A DNA stretch of 64,000 nt from Nesterenkonia lacusekhoensis (GCF_017876395.1 NZ_JAGINX010000001.1:1674001-1738000), one strand, 5' to 3'. Positions 19,523 to 28,228 are shown, numbered from the stretch's first letter. Numbers and translations are program-made. The notes: generated by a model not told the origin, from the sequence alone.

Positions 19523-20413
19523 TTATGCCTGCTCGTTGAGATAGGCGGACAATCCAAGGGTGCCGAAGGCCGCCGAGACGTCCCGGGGAGAGCTGACTGA
19601 GGAGAGAGTTCTCCAAGCGGGATGGAACGCCGCGGCGCAGACCCATCCGGCAGTGCTCGAATGGGTGATCAACACCGATGCGCACCCTTGATCCTCCCCC
19701 TGAGACAGGCTCTCCCATCCAGAGACCGTCCAATGTGGCACCCGATGGGGACCGTGCCCGGGCAGTGCGCTGGCCAGACCTCCCGGTTCAAAGACCCCGC
19801 GCATCCACCTCAGGACGGAGCGGGAGGCCTCCGGAGCGATCATCACAGACCGCCTCTCCTCCCCTTCCATCGAGGCGCAGAGGTAGGCCAGCAGACGGAG
19901 GAGATCCTGAGGCGTCGTGGTCCCCAGGAACCCTTCTCCGGCCGAGCCCTGCGGCCCCTCCAGCCCTGTCACCTGTGTGCTTGTCAGCATCAGCCGCGTG
20001 AGCAGCTCCTGGGCAGCCTGCCGGAGGTCGACTCCCCGCCGGTCGAGGAACTCGAGTAGAGCGAGTGCAGCGGCCGCGTCCCCGGTGGAGAGCACGAGAT
20101 TCGCCGCATCGTCGACGCTGAGACTCATATCCCCGGAGAGCAGCCTGAGCGTTCCTGTACGCGCCTGTCCCCGGTGTTTGTCCAACAAAGATACGCCCGC
20201 GGCGAGAAGACTCGGATCCTCCACACTCAGTTCGGCGAGAACAGTGCCGAAGATGAGTTTTCCCGCACCCGAGAAGGGATGCACACGGTCCTCCCCCTGT
20301 GCTGCGCTGCCGCCGTGATGCGCTTCGACGCTGAAGGAGAGGCCGGGCAGCGCCCCAGAAAGCTCGATCACCGGCAGCACAGCGACCTGGGCGACATCGG
20401 TCTCACTGAACAT
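19523..20413 (-). CDS. Degenerate class A beta-lactamase-fold protein, paralogue of the upstream hydrolase
   Basis: 296 residues from the ATG at 20413 (GGAGGAG 8 nt upstream; overlaps the upstream gene by 11 nt). Local patterns align with its neighbour: FSGAGK (47-52) against FSTRK, and VLSTGDA (107-113) against VMSTSDN. Thus the nucleophile Ser-x-x-Lys spacing is broken or the Ser is replaced, and the SDN Ser and Asn are Gly and Ala; no Lys-Thr-Gly motif is evident. No signal peptide, so probably cytoplasmic. A non-catalytic partner or regulatory subunit of the active paralogue is the simplest reading, but it is inference. Confidence 0.75.
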   Translation of the reverse strand: MFSETDVAQVAVLPVIELSGALPGLSFSVEAHHGGSAAQGEDRVHPFSGAGKLIFGTVLAELSVEDPSLLAAGVSLLDKHRGQARTGTLRLLSGDMSLSVDDAANLVLSTGDAAAALALLEFLDRRGVDLRQAAQELLTRLMLTSTQVTGLEGPQGSAGEGFLGTTTPQDLLRLLAYLCASMEGEERRSVMIAPEASRSVLRWMRGVFEPGGLASALPGHGPHRVPHWTVSGWESLSQGEDQGCASVLITHSSTAGWVCAAAFHPAWRTLSSVSSPRDVSAAFGTLGLSAYLNEQA

Positions 20414-21281
20414 AGGACCACTCCTCCACGGCGATGCCCACACGGGCGAACAGGTCGAAGGCGGCCACCCGCCCGGGCACCCGATTCGGCAGGGTCGTGG
20501 GGATGGACTCCGCATAGATCGCAACGGCTGCCAGAGGTTCCCTGCCATCCCTCAGCGCCAGTCCGACCTGGGACAGGCCGCGGAGGCCACGGCCATTCTT
20601 CTCCGCGAACTGTATATCTCGGGTGGAGATGCCCAGAGCGGGGGTGAAGATCGTCGTCATGGCTCCAAGGGCGAACCGGCACTGCTCCGAGGAGAGACGT
20701 AGGACTTCCGCTCCTTCTTCGCTCCGGCATCCTCGTCCGAGCCTCTCCAGCAGGAGGCACTGATCTGCAGCGGTGGTCACCGTCACTGAATCCAAGGAAT
20801 GGCTCCATGTGAACTCCGCACTGCGGGGGAAGATCTCCCGGTGCATCGTGGAGTACAGACCCACCCAGGCACAGTAGTCGTTGACCCACTGCAGAGGATC
20901 AGATTCCACCGAGCCGATAGCCTCGAACACCAGTTGGGTGCAGATGTTGTCGCTGGTGCTCATGACTTGGATGAGAGAGTCGCGGAGAGTGAGCTCGATG
21001 CCGCTTGAAAGGTTGCGCATGATCCCCGCCTGGACACCTTCCTTCATCTCAGGCCGGATGGTGAGGGTCTGATCGAGCGAGAGTCTGCCCTCTTCCACCA
21101 GAGCCAGGCAGGCAAGCATCACACTGACCTTCCGGGTACTGAAAGACGCCACGGTCTGGTCTGCCTTGCGGCCGACGGCATCGTGGGTCCCGACCGGGCG
21201 GATCTGCCAATGCAGGTCGAAGGGATAGTGTTCGGCAAGCCCTTCGATGTGCCTGCCCAGGTCATCCAAACTCTTTCTCAC
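20403..21281 (-). CDS. Class A beta-lactamase-like serine hydrolase, cytoplasmic
   Basis: 292 residues. It keeps the serine-hydrolase motifs: Ser48-Thr-Arg-Lys51 (SxxK), Ser110-Asp-Asn112 (SDN) and Lys228-Asn-Gly230 (in place of Lys-Thr-Gly). The class A Glu166 motif is not visible, so classic beta-lactam hydrolysis is doubtful; an amidase, esterase or peptidase role is more likely. The N-terminus (MRKSLDDLGRHIEGLAEHYP) is no signal peptide. The GTG start at 21281 has GGAG and AAGG upstream. It sits directly after the importer genes, which suggests action on the imported substrate. Confidence 0.82.
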   Translation of the reverse strand: MRKSLDDLGRHIEGLAEHYPFDLHWQIRPVGTHDAVGRKADQTVASFSTRKVSVMLACLALVEEGRLSLDQTLTIRPEMKEGVQAGIMRNLSSGIELTLRDSLIQVMSTSDNICTQLVFEAIGSVESDPLQWVNDYCAWVGLYSTMHREIFPRSAEFTWSHSLDSVTVTTAADQCLLLERLGRGCRSEEGAEVLRLSSEQCRFALGAMTTIFTPALGISTRDIQFAEKNGRGLRGLSQVGLALRDGREPLAAVAIYAESIPTTLPNRVPGRVAAFDLFARVGIAVEEWSYVQ

Positions 21282-21314
21282 AACAGGTGCCTTCTCCGAT
21301 CAGACAGAGGCTGT

Positions 21315-21351
21315 GTGCCGGATGAGGAAGTGTATCTTCCTCATCCGGCAC
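21315..21351 (-). terminator. 16-bp perfect hairpin after the binding-protein gene
   Basis: Arms 21315-21330 and 21336-21351 are perfectly complementary (GTGCCGGATGAGGAAG and its complement) with a 5-nt loop. No U-run follows on the minus strand. Such hairpins after a binding-protein gene usually stabilise its mRNA and reduce expression of downstream genes, here the two hydrolase-like genes and the regulator. Confidence 0.65.
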
Positions 21352-21366
21352 ATGCCGAGGCGGGAA

Positions 21367-22431
21367 TCAGTTGAACAGGCCGTGCCAGAAGTCGGCGTCG
21401 TCCTGGTAGTGCTCGAGGTAATCGTCTTTGGAGATGGTCCAGACCCTCTCATCGTCGAGGGGCGGCAGTTCGGTGTCCCCCAATCCGGGCAGCCCAACCT
21501 CGGAGTTCACCGGGTAGTCACCGACCTCTGTGGCGAACGACTGCCCTTCCGTGGACAGCGTCCAGTTGATGAAGACCTCAGCGGCTGCGGAGTTCTCTGC
21601 CTGCTCCGTCAGACCGATGACCACCTGGTTGACGGGGAAGCCTTCGTCCGGGGCCACCATCGCGATGGGGGCACCCTCTTCCGCCGCGGAGAGCCCGACC
21701 GTGGAGGGGACCGGCCCTGAGACGATCTCTCCCCGGGCCATGGCGTCGGTCAGCGGAGACGCTGAATCGAACACCCGCACATCGGTGTCTGCCTGCTCCG
21801 TCAACCAATCATCGCCCATCACCTCCCGTTGGAATCGGACCAGCTCCTGCGAAGTGCCTGACGCAGTGATCTCCACGGCGCCGGAGGGCTCCAGCGTCAG
21901 CAGGTCATCCCAGCTGGTCGGGGGCTCACCTTCATGTTCCATCTCGTTGTATCCGATAAGGTAGGGCCGGTTGTACGAGGTGTAGTAGAGCCCCTCCTCA
22001 TGCACAGCCTCCTCGGGGAAGTCGAAGTCCTCGGGAAGATTAAGCTGCTCAAAGACCCCAGCTTCGGAGAGTTCGTCGATCATGTCCCACCCGGAGGTCC
22101 GGATGACGTCCGCGGCAAGCTGTCCGGACCCATGTTCGCTGAGCGCCCGTTCGTTCAAGCGGCTCGGAACGATCCGGATCACTTCTCCGGTGATCCCGGT
22201 GAGCTCCTCGAACTCATCGAGGAGGAACTGTTCCCCGGCTTCTCCCGAAGCCGTGTAGAAGGTGAAGGTCCCTTCTTCCCGGGCCTCCTCTAGGAGCTCG
22301 GCTGTGGCGATGGTCTGTCCGTCGATGACCAGGTCCTCCCCTTCCTCAGCAGTCCCCTCCGTTCCGCCTCCGCAGGCAGAAAGTGTCAGGGCTCCCAGAG
22401 TGAGCAGGGCGGCTTGAGATCGGATCTTCAT
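21367..22431 (-). CDS. ABC transporter substrate-binding lipoprotein (Fe3+/phosphonate-type cluster)
   Basis: 354-residue type 2 periplasmic-binding-protein fold anchored as a lipoprotein: lipobox LSAC with Cys20 followed by GGG. The mature part reads EEGTFTFYTASGEAGEQFLLDEFEELTG, NERALSEHGSGQLAADVI and YNRPYLIGYNEME, characteristic of the AfuA/FbpA/2-aminoethylphosphonate-binding group. The tyrosines that bind ferric iron in FbpA are not obvious, so the ligand is open. It lies 27 nt after the permease gene and is followed by a strong hairpin. Confidence 0.9.
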   Translation of the reverse strand: MKIRSQAALLTLGALTLSACGGGTEGTAEEGEDLVIDGQTIATAELLEEAREEGTFTFYTASGEAGEQFLLDEFEELTGITGEVIRIVPSRLNERALSEHGSGQLAADVIRTSGWDMIDELSEAGVFEQLNLPEDFDFPEEAVHEEGLYYTSYNRPYLIGYNEMEHEGEPPTSWDDLLTLEPSGAVEITASGTSQELVRFQREVMGDDWLTEQADTDVRVFDSASPLTDAMARGEIVSGPVPSTVGLSAAEEGAPIAMVAPDEGFPVNQVVIGLTEQAENSAAAEVFINWTLSTEGQSFATEVGDYPVNSEVGLPGLGDTELPPLDDERVWTISKDDYLEHYQDDADFWHGLFN

Positions 22432-22458
22432 TGTTCCTCTCCTTTTGCAGAGTGATTC

Positions 22459-24162
22459 TTATTTGCGGTCCAAGAGCTGGGAGACGACGGCGAGCGCGCC
22501 GATGATCAGCGTGTAGATGACTCCGATAGCGGCTGCCAGGGCGAACTGCCCGTTCTCGTACGCGTCGAAGATGACGATCGAGAGCAGCCGCGTGTCGGTG
22601 GTGTAGAGGAACAGCGGAACGGTCAGTTCGCGCATGCTGAGCATCAGCAACAGGACGAACGTCGCCAGTAGAGAAGTCCTCAGCAGAGGTGCGGTGATGG
22701 TCACCACCGCCTTGGTTCGGCCTGCTCCGTGCATGACCGCCGCATCCTCCAGGTCGGAGTTGAACTGCAGGATCGAGGCGCTGGATCCACGGAACCCTTG
22801 GGGCAGAAGGCTCGCGATGAAGGCGATGACCAGAAGAGCGATGGTGCCGTAGACGGGCAGAGGAAGGATCAACCACGTCCAGAGCAGACCCATACCCAGC
22901 ACGATCGCCGGGACCGCGAGCGGCGTCATCGCCAGATATTCGATCCACCTCCGCGCCGGAGCCTTGGTCCGATAGGTCAGGTACGAGCACAAGAAGCAGA
23001 ATGCCGTGCCGATGACCGCGACCAGCAGCGAGACAGTGATCGAGTTGCCGATGGCGCTCCTGATCTGGCGGTCTTCGAAGACGCCGGTGAAGCGATCCAT
23101 ACTGAAGCTTCCTGCCTCTGCCATACCGGAGATGGTCTGGATGTACGGTGAGGAATACGTGGCGATGACGATCAGGCTGAGCACGGGAAGCACGACGGAC
23201 ACCAGGAAGTAGAGCATCGCGGCGAGCAGCGCGGGAGTCCGCCACTTTCCAAGACTAACCAGTTTGGACTTGCTCCCCTTTCCGGAGACCGTTGCAAAGT
23301 CCTTCCTCGCCAAATACCAGCGCTGCAGCAGGACCACCAGCGCGACGGCCAGGACGAGGACGATCGCAATGGCGGCGGCATCGTTGCCCCGAGAGGGCGA
23401 CATGCTCATGTAGCGGTAGATCAGGGTCGGCAGCGTGTCAACGCCGCCGGGCCGGGCGATGAACTGCGCTACTGGGAAGTTCTCGATGGAGATCGTGAAC
23501 GCCAGGAGAGTGGAGCCCAGGATAGCGGGCGTCATCAATGAGAGCGTGACCTTGCGGATTGCGGTCTGGATAGGAGCGCCGTGGATAACAGCGGCATCTT
23601 CCAGGTCCGTGTTCATCAGCCGCAGGGCCGAATAGACCATCAGGAAGACATACGGAGAGTTGTAGACCCCCAGGATGAAGATGAAGCCCGGGAAGGAGTA
23701 GATGTTGACGAACGGCTCCGCTCCAAGATCTCTGAGCAGCGCATTAGCCAACCCGGTGGGCCCGGCTAGCACAGACCAGGCGAGGGCAGCGACGAAGGCG
23801 GGCATGAACATCGGAGCGAGTCCGGCGAGGAAGACGAACCGGCGGAAGCGGACATTCGTCCTGGCGGCCAGCAGCGCCAGTCCGACACCGAGGAACAGGG
23901 AGAGCAGCGCTGAGGTGGTGGCCGCGATGAAGGAGTTCGTCGCGGCCGACGCGGTGGCCGCAGAGAAGAGAGAGGACAGTGAGTCCGTGCTCAGATTCTC
24001 CAGGCTCAGGTTGCCCGGCCGTGGAAGGACGTCAGTGACAGCCGCAAAGATGACCAGCGCGATCGGAAAGCCGATTAGCACGATGAGCGCGGCGATCACA
24101 CCGAGGGACAACAGGTTCGAGGGAGTCAGGGACCGGCGTGTGGGATGTGGAGTCTGTACCAT
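22459..24162 (-). CDS. ABC transporter permease, two fused permease domains
   Basis: 567-residue membrane protein with two BPD_transp_1 domains in one chain, about 12 spans, the FbpB/ThiP-like arrangement. Each half has an EAA loop: DLEDAAVIHGAPIQTAIRKV (first half) and DLEDAAVMHGAGRTKAVVTI (second half). The two halves are clearly homologous. It lies 8 nt after the ATPase gene and 27 nt before the binding protein, so the three form one importer. Confidence 0.93.
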   Translation of the reverse strand: MVQTPHPTRRSLTPSNLLSLGVIAALIVLIGFPIALVIFAAVTDVLPRPGNLSLENLSTDSLSSLFSAATASAATNSFIAATTSALLSLFLGVGLALLAARTNVRFRRFVFLAGLAPMFMPAFVAALAWSVLAGPTGLANALLRDLGAEPFVNIYSFPGFIFILGVYNSPYVFLMVYSALRLMNTDLEDAAVIHGAPIQTAIRKVTLSLMTPAILGSTLLAFTISIENFPVAQFIARPGGVDTLPTLIYRYMSMSPSRGNDAAAIAIVLVLAVALVVLLQRWYLARKDFATVSGKGSKSKLVSLGKWRTPALLAAMLYFLVSVVLPVLSLIVIATYSSPYIQTISGMAEAGSFSMDRFTGVFEDRQIRSAIGNSITVSLLVAVIGTAFCFLCSYLTYRTKAPARRWIEYLAMTPLAVPAIVLGMGLLWTWLILPLPVYGTIALLVIAFIASLLPQGFRGSSASILQFNSDLEDAAVMHGAGRTKAVVTITAPLLRTSLLATFVLLLMLSMRELTVPLFLYTTDTRLLSIVIFDAYENGQFALAAAIGVIYTLIIGALAVVSQLLDRK

Positions 24163-24170
24163 CGGGCGGC

Positions 24171-25271
24171 CTACTTCGACTCTTCATCCATGGGAACGGT
24201 GATCGCTTCCTCCGCGGAGAGAACGACGTCGACCTTGTCACCGACGGATGCCTCGACCGACTCTCCCCCGTAGGGTGCACGTTTGACCACGGCCTGGATC
24301 GTCAGTCCTCCGCAGTCGACCTCATAAGAGATGTCGCTTCCCTGGAAGATCGAGACGGTGACCTCTCCTGTGAGTACTGCTCCCTGAGAGCTGTGGGCCT
24401 GACTCGGGGCCGCTAGACGCACCTGCTCAGGACGTATGCACAGCGCCCGCCCGTTCTCCCACGAGGTGGGGGCCGTCCCGGCGGTTACGGGGACGCCTCC
24501 CAGACCGAGGGTACCTTCTGTACCGCGGCTGATCTCCAAGACATTGCCCATACCCAGGAAACGCGCGATGTACGAGGTGGCCGGCTCGTCATAGATCTCC
24601 TGCGGCGTCCCCAGCTGAACGATGGTTCCACGCTTCATGATGGCGATCTTGTCTGCCAGCGCCATAGCCTCGCTCTGATCGTGGGTGACATAGACCGACG
24701 TCAGCCCGGCTTCCCGCTGGATACGGCGCAGCTCGTTCCTCAGGCGCACACGCAGCTGTGCATCCAGGTTGGAAAGCGGTTCGTCGAGGAGCAGCACAGC
24801 AGGCTCCATAGCGATGGAGCGTGCCAGTGCTACGCGCTGCATCTGGCCGCCGGAGAGGGCAGAGGCCCCGCGGTCTGCGAGGTGCTTCAGCCCGATCATG
24901 TCCAAGGCTTGGTCTGCCTTGCTCTGCACCTGCTCCTTGGAAGCCTTCTTCGCCTTCAGACCGAATGCCACATTGGCACGAACGGAACGGTCGGGCCAGA
25001 TTGCATACGACTGGAAGACCATTCCTACATTGCGGCGGTTGGGAGCTACGTTCTTGCGCCCCACTGAGTCGAAGACGACGTCATCCCCGATGCGCAGGTG
25101 CCCATCATAGGGGGTCTCCAGCCCGGCGATGCAGCGCATGGTACTGGTCTTGCCGCAGCCGGACTCACCCAGGAGCACCAGTGACTCTCCATCGGGCACG
25201 TCGAGAGAGATGTCGTCGACCGCCACGAAGTCGTCGTACTTGAGAGTCAGACCGCTGATCTCAATATCCAC
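24171..25271 (-). CDS. ABC transporter ATP-binding protein
   Basis: 366-residue nucleotide-binding subunit with a C-terminal TOBE domain. Walker A GESGCGKT, Q-loop VFQSYAIWPD, signature LSGGQMQRVALARS, Walker B VLLLDEPLSNLDA and the switch histidine in VTHDQSEAMALAD are all present. The C-terminal 120 residues (ALCIRPEQVRLA, GSDISYEVDCGGL) match the TOBE region of FbpC/PotA-like ATPases. The GTG at 25271 is chosen because GGAGGG lies 8 nt upstream. First gene of the six-gene module, with promoter and operator upstream. Confidence 0.93.
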   Translation of the reverse strand: MDIEISGLTLKYDDFVAVDDISLDVPDGESLVLLGESGCGKTSTMRCIAGLETPYDGHLRIGDDVVFDSVGRKNVAPNRRNVGMVFQSYAIWPDRSVRANVAFGLKAKKASKEQVQSKADQALDMIGLKHLADRGASALSGGQMQRVALARSIAMEPAVLLLDEPLSNLDAQLRVRLRNELRRIQREAGLTSVYVTHDQSEAMALADKIAIMKRGTIVQLGTPQEIYDEPATSYIARFLGMGNVLEISRGTEGTLGLGGVPVTAGTAPTSWENGRALCIRPEQVRLAAPSQAHSSQGAVLTGEVTVSIFQGSDISYEVDCGGLTIQAVVKRAPYGGESVEASVGDKVDVVLSAEEAITVPMDEESK

Positions 25272-25303
25272 AGAAAATACCCTCCGCGATGCGAGCTTAG
25301 ATT

Positions 25304-25324
25304 TTGTATGCGGTTCGCATTCAA
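25304..25324. promoter_or_regulatory. Candidate GntR operator in the module leader
   Basis: TTGTATGCG-GTT-CGCATTCAA, a 9-bp inverted repeat with one mismatch and a 3-bp centre, lying just downstream of the predicted transcription start and upstream of the ATPase start codon. The position fits repression, and the only regulator of the module is the GntR/FCD protein. Confidence 0.5.
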
Positions 25325-25338
25325 CCTGCACATAAAGA

Positions 25339-25368
25339 ACCGTAAGCTCGAATACAATGTGATGTCAA
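25339..25368 (-). promoter_or_regulatory. Promoter of the importer/hydrolase module
   Basis: On the minus strand a perfect TTGACA (25363-25368), 18-nt spacer, TACGGT (25339-25344). Transcription would begin near 25332, giving a leader of about 60 nt before the GTG at 25271 that contains the inverted repeat at 25304-25324. Confidence 0.55.
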
Positions 25369-25409
25369 CCACAGACCAGCTGTGGCGTGAAGGGTCCGGA
25401 GTCGTCAGC

Positions 25410-26900
25410 TCATTCGAACAGCCGTATCGGGTTGATGATGTCCGCCAATATCAGCAGCGCGCCCATCCCCAGCAGCAGCACGGCGACCAAGTAGGTCAGC
25501 GGCAGCAGCTTGGAGATGTCGAAGGGCCCCGGGTCCGGGCGGCCCAAGAGCTTGGCCAACCGCCGCCGCAGACCCTCGTAGAGGGCCCCGGCCACATGGC
25601 CGCCGTCCAACGGCAGCAGCGGGATCAGGTTGAAGACCATCAGTGCGATGTTCACTCCGGCCACCAGGGACATCAGCGTGGCGAACCGAGACTCCAGCGG
25701 GATCTGCTCCTGGGCGGAGAGCTCGCCGGCCATCCGCCCGACGCCGACCACTGACATGGGCCCCTCCGGGTCCCGCTCCGCAGAGGTGAAGGTGGATTCG
25801 GCGACGTCGTAGAGCCTCCAGGGCAGCTGGACCACCACTTCGCCCACGGCTTTGGTCTGCTCCCACACGATCGGGCCGGCCTCGGTCACCGGCTGGCGCT
25901 GCAGCTCGCTTCCAGCACCCATACCGATGAAGCCCACCGGCTCGGTGATCAGGTTTCCGTCGCCGTCGCGCTCAGCGCGGCCCAGACCATCTGTCACCGG
26001 CCGGTCCACCAGCAGCGGAGTCAGCGTGGTGGTGTGGCGTTCGCCGTCGCGGAGATACTCCAGCTGGGTGCTCTGATCCGCAGACTGCTGGATCAGGCCG
26101 GTCAGCTCCTCCCACTCCTGGACCTCCTGACCGCCGAAGGCCACGATCTCATCGCCGGGCCGCAGGCCGGCCTGGTAGGCGGGGCCGGCAGGATCGGACG
26201 CAGTGCACTCGTCCTGGCCGGCGTCGGAGTCCTCCGCGGAGACCACACATTCGAAGACCTCATTGACCTGGGTGGTCGGCTCCTCCGTCCCGTGCAGGCT
26301 GATGGTGCCGGCGGTGATCACCAGGGCGATCAGGCCGTTCATCAGCGGCCCGCCCAGCATGATGATGATCCGCTTCCAGATCGGCAGCCGATAGAACATC
26401 CGGTCCTCGTCACCGGGCTGCAGCTCCTCAGCAGCGACCTCACGGGCCTCGGCCGACATCTGCTGGAACAGTCCGGTGGCCTGCGAGCGCACCAGAGTGG
26501 TGTCGGTGGACTCGTCCCCAGCCCTGGGGGCACCGTCCTCGCCGGCAGACCCAGCCGCGGCCGCCGGCGGCTCGCCGTACTGGCTGTTGAGCTCGCGCAG
26601 GTAGGCGTCCTCCGGGCCGGCGTCGTCCTCGATGATCTCCGGGTTGTTCTTATCCTCATCCGGCGGCGGGTACATGCCGGTCATCGCCACATAGCCGCCC
26701 AGCGGAATGGCTTTGATCCCGTACTCGGTCTCGCCGCGTCGCCTGGACCAGATGGTCGACCCGAAGCCCACCATGTATTGGGTGACCCGCACCTTGAACA
26801 GCTTGGCGGGCAGCAGATGCCCCACCTCGTGCAGGGCGATGGAGAGCATGATCCCGATGACGACGATCAGGATGCCCACCGTCATGAGCAGAGCCGTCAT
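25410..26900 (-). CDS. rip1: M50 site-2 metalloprotease (RseP/Rip1 type)
   Basis: Intramembrane zinc protease, 496 residues, that would cleave anti-sigma factors or other membrane substrates. The first span holds the zinc motif His24-Glu-Val-Gly-His28, followed by MVGFGSTIWSRRRGETEYGIKAIPLGGYVAM, a central PDZ domain (AGLRPGDEIVAFGGQEVQEW) and the C-terminal LLPLDGGH motif with the third zinc ligand. An acidic, alanine-rich insertion lies between residues about 75 and 150. The ATG overlaps the dxr stop (ATGA). Order dxr-rip1 is conserved; ispG would normally follow. Confidence 0.94.
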   Translation of the reverse strand: MTALLMTVGILIVVIGIMLSIALHEVGHLLPAKLFKVRVTQYMVGFGSTIWSRRRGETEYGIKAIPLGGYVAMTGMYPPPDEDKNNPEIIEDDAGPEDAYLRELNSQYGEPPAAAAGSAGEDGAPRAGDESTDTTLVRSQATGLFQQMSAEAREVAAEELQPGDEDRMFYRLPIWKRIIIMLGGPLMNGLIALVITAGTISLHGTEEPTTQVNEVFECVVSAEDSDAGQDECTASDPAGPAYQAGLRPGDEIVAFGGQEVQEWEELTGLIQQSADQSTQLEYLRDGERHTTTLTPLLVDRPVTDGLGRAERDGDGNLITEPVGFIGMGAGSELQRQPVTEAGPIVWEQTKAVGEVVVQLPWRLYDVAESTFTSAERDPEGPMSVVGVGRMAGELSAQEQIPLESRFATLMSLVAGVNIALMVFNLIPLLPLDGGHVAGALYEGLRRRLAKLLGRPDPGPFDISKLLPLTYLVAVLLLGMGALLILADIINPIRLFE

Positions 26901-28228
26901 CGGCCCACCTCAGAAGCACTTCGTCCACGCGATGCCTCAACACCAGCACCAGCACCGTACACACCGGCACCGATCAGCTGGTCCGCCCGGCGGCGCGCCC
27001 AGATCTCCGCGCCGATGACATCCTCCAGAGACAGCTGCTCGGCCCGGTGGCCCTCATGGTCGGCCAGCACCTGCTCCACCGTCTCCACGATCTGGCCGAA
27101 GCCCAGCTTGCCCTCATGGAAGGCGTCCACTGCCTGCTCGTTGGCCGCGTTGTAGACCGACATATGCGTGGCCGATGCCGCGCAGGCCTGCTTGGCCAGC
27201 CGCACGGCCGGGAAGCGCTCGTGGTCCAGCGGCTCGAAGTCCCACTGCATGATCTGGGTCCAGTCGATGGGCTCGTCCACCTGCGCCAGCCGCTCCGGCC
27301 ATGAGAGCCCCAGGGCGATGGGCACCAGCATCCGCGGCGGGCCGGCCTGGGCCAGCGTGGAGCCGTCCTGGAACTCCACCAGGGAGTGGATGATCTGCTG
27401 CGGGTGGATGACCGTCTCGATGTCGTCCAGGGGGATGTCGAAGAGCAGGTGGGCCTCGATGACCTCCAGCGCCTTGTTGACCAGCGTGGCCGAATTGGTG
27501 GTGACCACTCGGCCCATGTCGAAGTTCGGGTGCTTCAGCGCCTCAGCCGGGGTGACCGCACTCAGCGATTCCACCGGCCAGTCCCGGAACGGCCCACCGG
27601 AAGCGGTGACGATCAGTCGGCGGACCTCGCTGTCCCCGCTGAGCGCACCGTCACGGCCGACGGCACACATCCCCTTCTCGTGGCGTCCCGAAGTCAGCGC
27701 TTGGGCCAGCGCCGAGTGCTCCGAGTCCACCGGCACGATCTGCCCTGGCCGGGTCTGGGCGGCCTGGACCAACGCTCCCCCGACCACCAGGGACTCCTTA
27801 TTGGCCAAGGCCAGCGTGGCACCGGTGCCCAGTGCGGCCAGCGTCGGGCGCAGACCGATGGACCCGGTCATGCCGTTGAGGACCACGCCGTCAGCGGCAG
27901 GTGCGGCAGCCCCGGGGGCCTCGGCTGCGATCTGCTCGGCCGCCGTCGGGCCGGTGAGGATCTCCACCTCATGGTGGACTCCGGCCTCGGCGAGTGCCTG
28001 CGCCAGGGGTGGCTGATCAGGGTTCTCGGCGGTTCCGCCGTCGGAGGCGATGCCTGCGATCCGGGCCCCGGTGGCGGCCACCTGTTGAGCCAGCAGTCGG
28101 GTGTTGGCGCCGGCGGCGAGGGCCACCACGTCGAAGCGCCCGGTGTTGCGGGAGATGACGTCCAGGGCCTGTGTGCCGATGGAGCCGGTGGAGCCCAGGA
28201 TGGCCACTTCTCGGGTGTCTTCAGGCAT
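26897..28228 (-). CDS. dxr: 1-deoxy-D-xylulose 5-phosphate reductoisomerase
   Basis: NADPH-dependent second step of the MEP isoprenoid pathway. 443 residues: N-terminal Rossmann motif AILGSTGSIGTQALDVI, NKESLVVGG, VDSEHSALAQAL, TASGGPFRDWP and the metal/substrate region HPNFDMG, then the C-terminal helical domain with AANEQAVDAF. The ATG at 28228 (MPEDTREVA) is preferred because GATAAT lies 7 nt upstream; an in-frame ATG at 28237 overlaps that hexamer. It is divergent from a GNAT gene. Confidence 0.95.
   Translation of the reverse strand: MPEDTREVAILGSTGSIGTQALDVISRNTGRFDVVALAAGANTRLLAQQVAATGARIAGIASDGGTAENPDQPPLAQALAEAGVHHEVEILTGPTAAEQIAAEAPGAAAPAADGVVLNGMTGSIGLRPTLAALGTGATLALANKESLVVGGALVQAAQTRPGQIVPVDSEHSALAQALTSGRHEKGMCAVGRDGALSGDSEVRRLIVTASGGPFRDWPVESLSAVTPAEALKHPNFDMGRVVTTNSATLVNKALEVIEAHLLFDIPLDDIETVIHPQQIIHSLVEFQDGSTLAQAGPPRMLVPIALGLSWPERLAQVDEPIDWTQIMQWDFEPLDHERFPAVRLAKQACAASATHMSVYNAANEQAVDAFHEGKLGFGQIVETVEQVLADHEGHRAEQLSLEDVIGAEIWARRRADQLIGAGVYGAGAGVEASRGRSASEVGR

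Noticed and set aside
19523-21281. Calling the hydrolase pair a beta-lactam resistance determinant
   Set aside because: No signal peptide, no visible Glu166-type motif, and operon context with an importer and GntR regulator argue against a secreted beta-lactamase.
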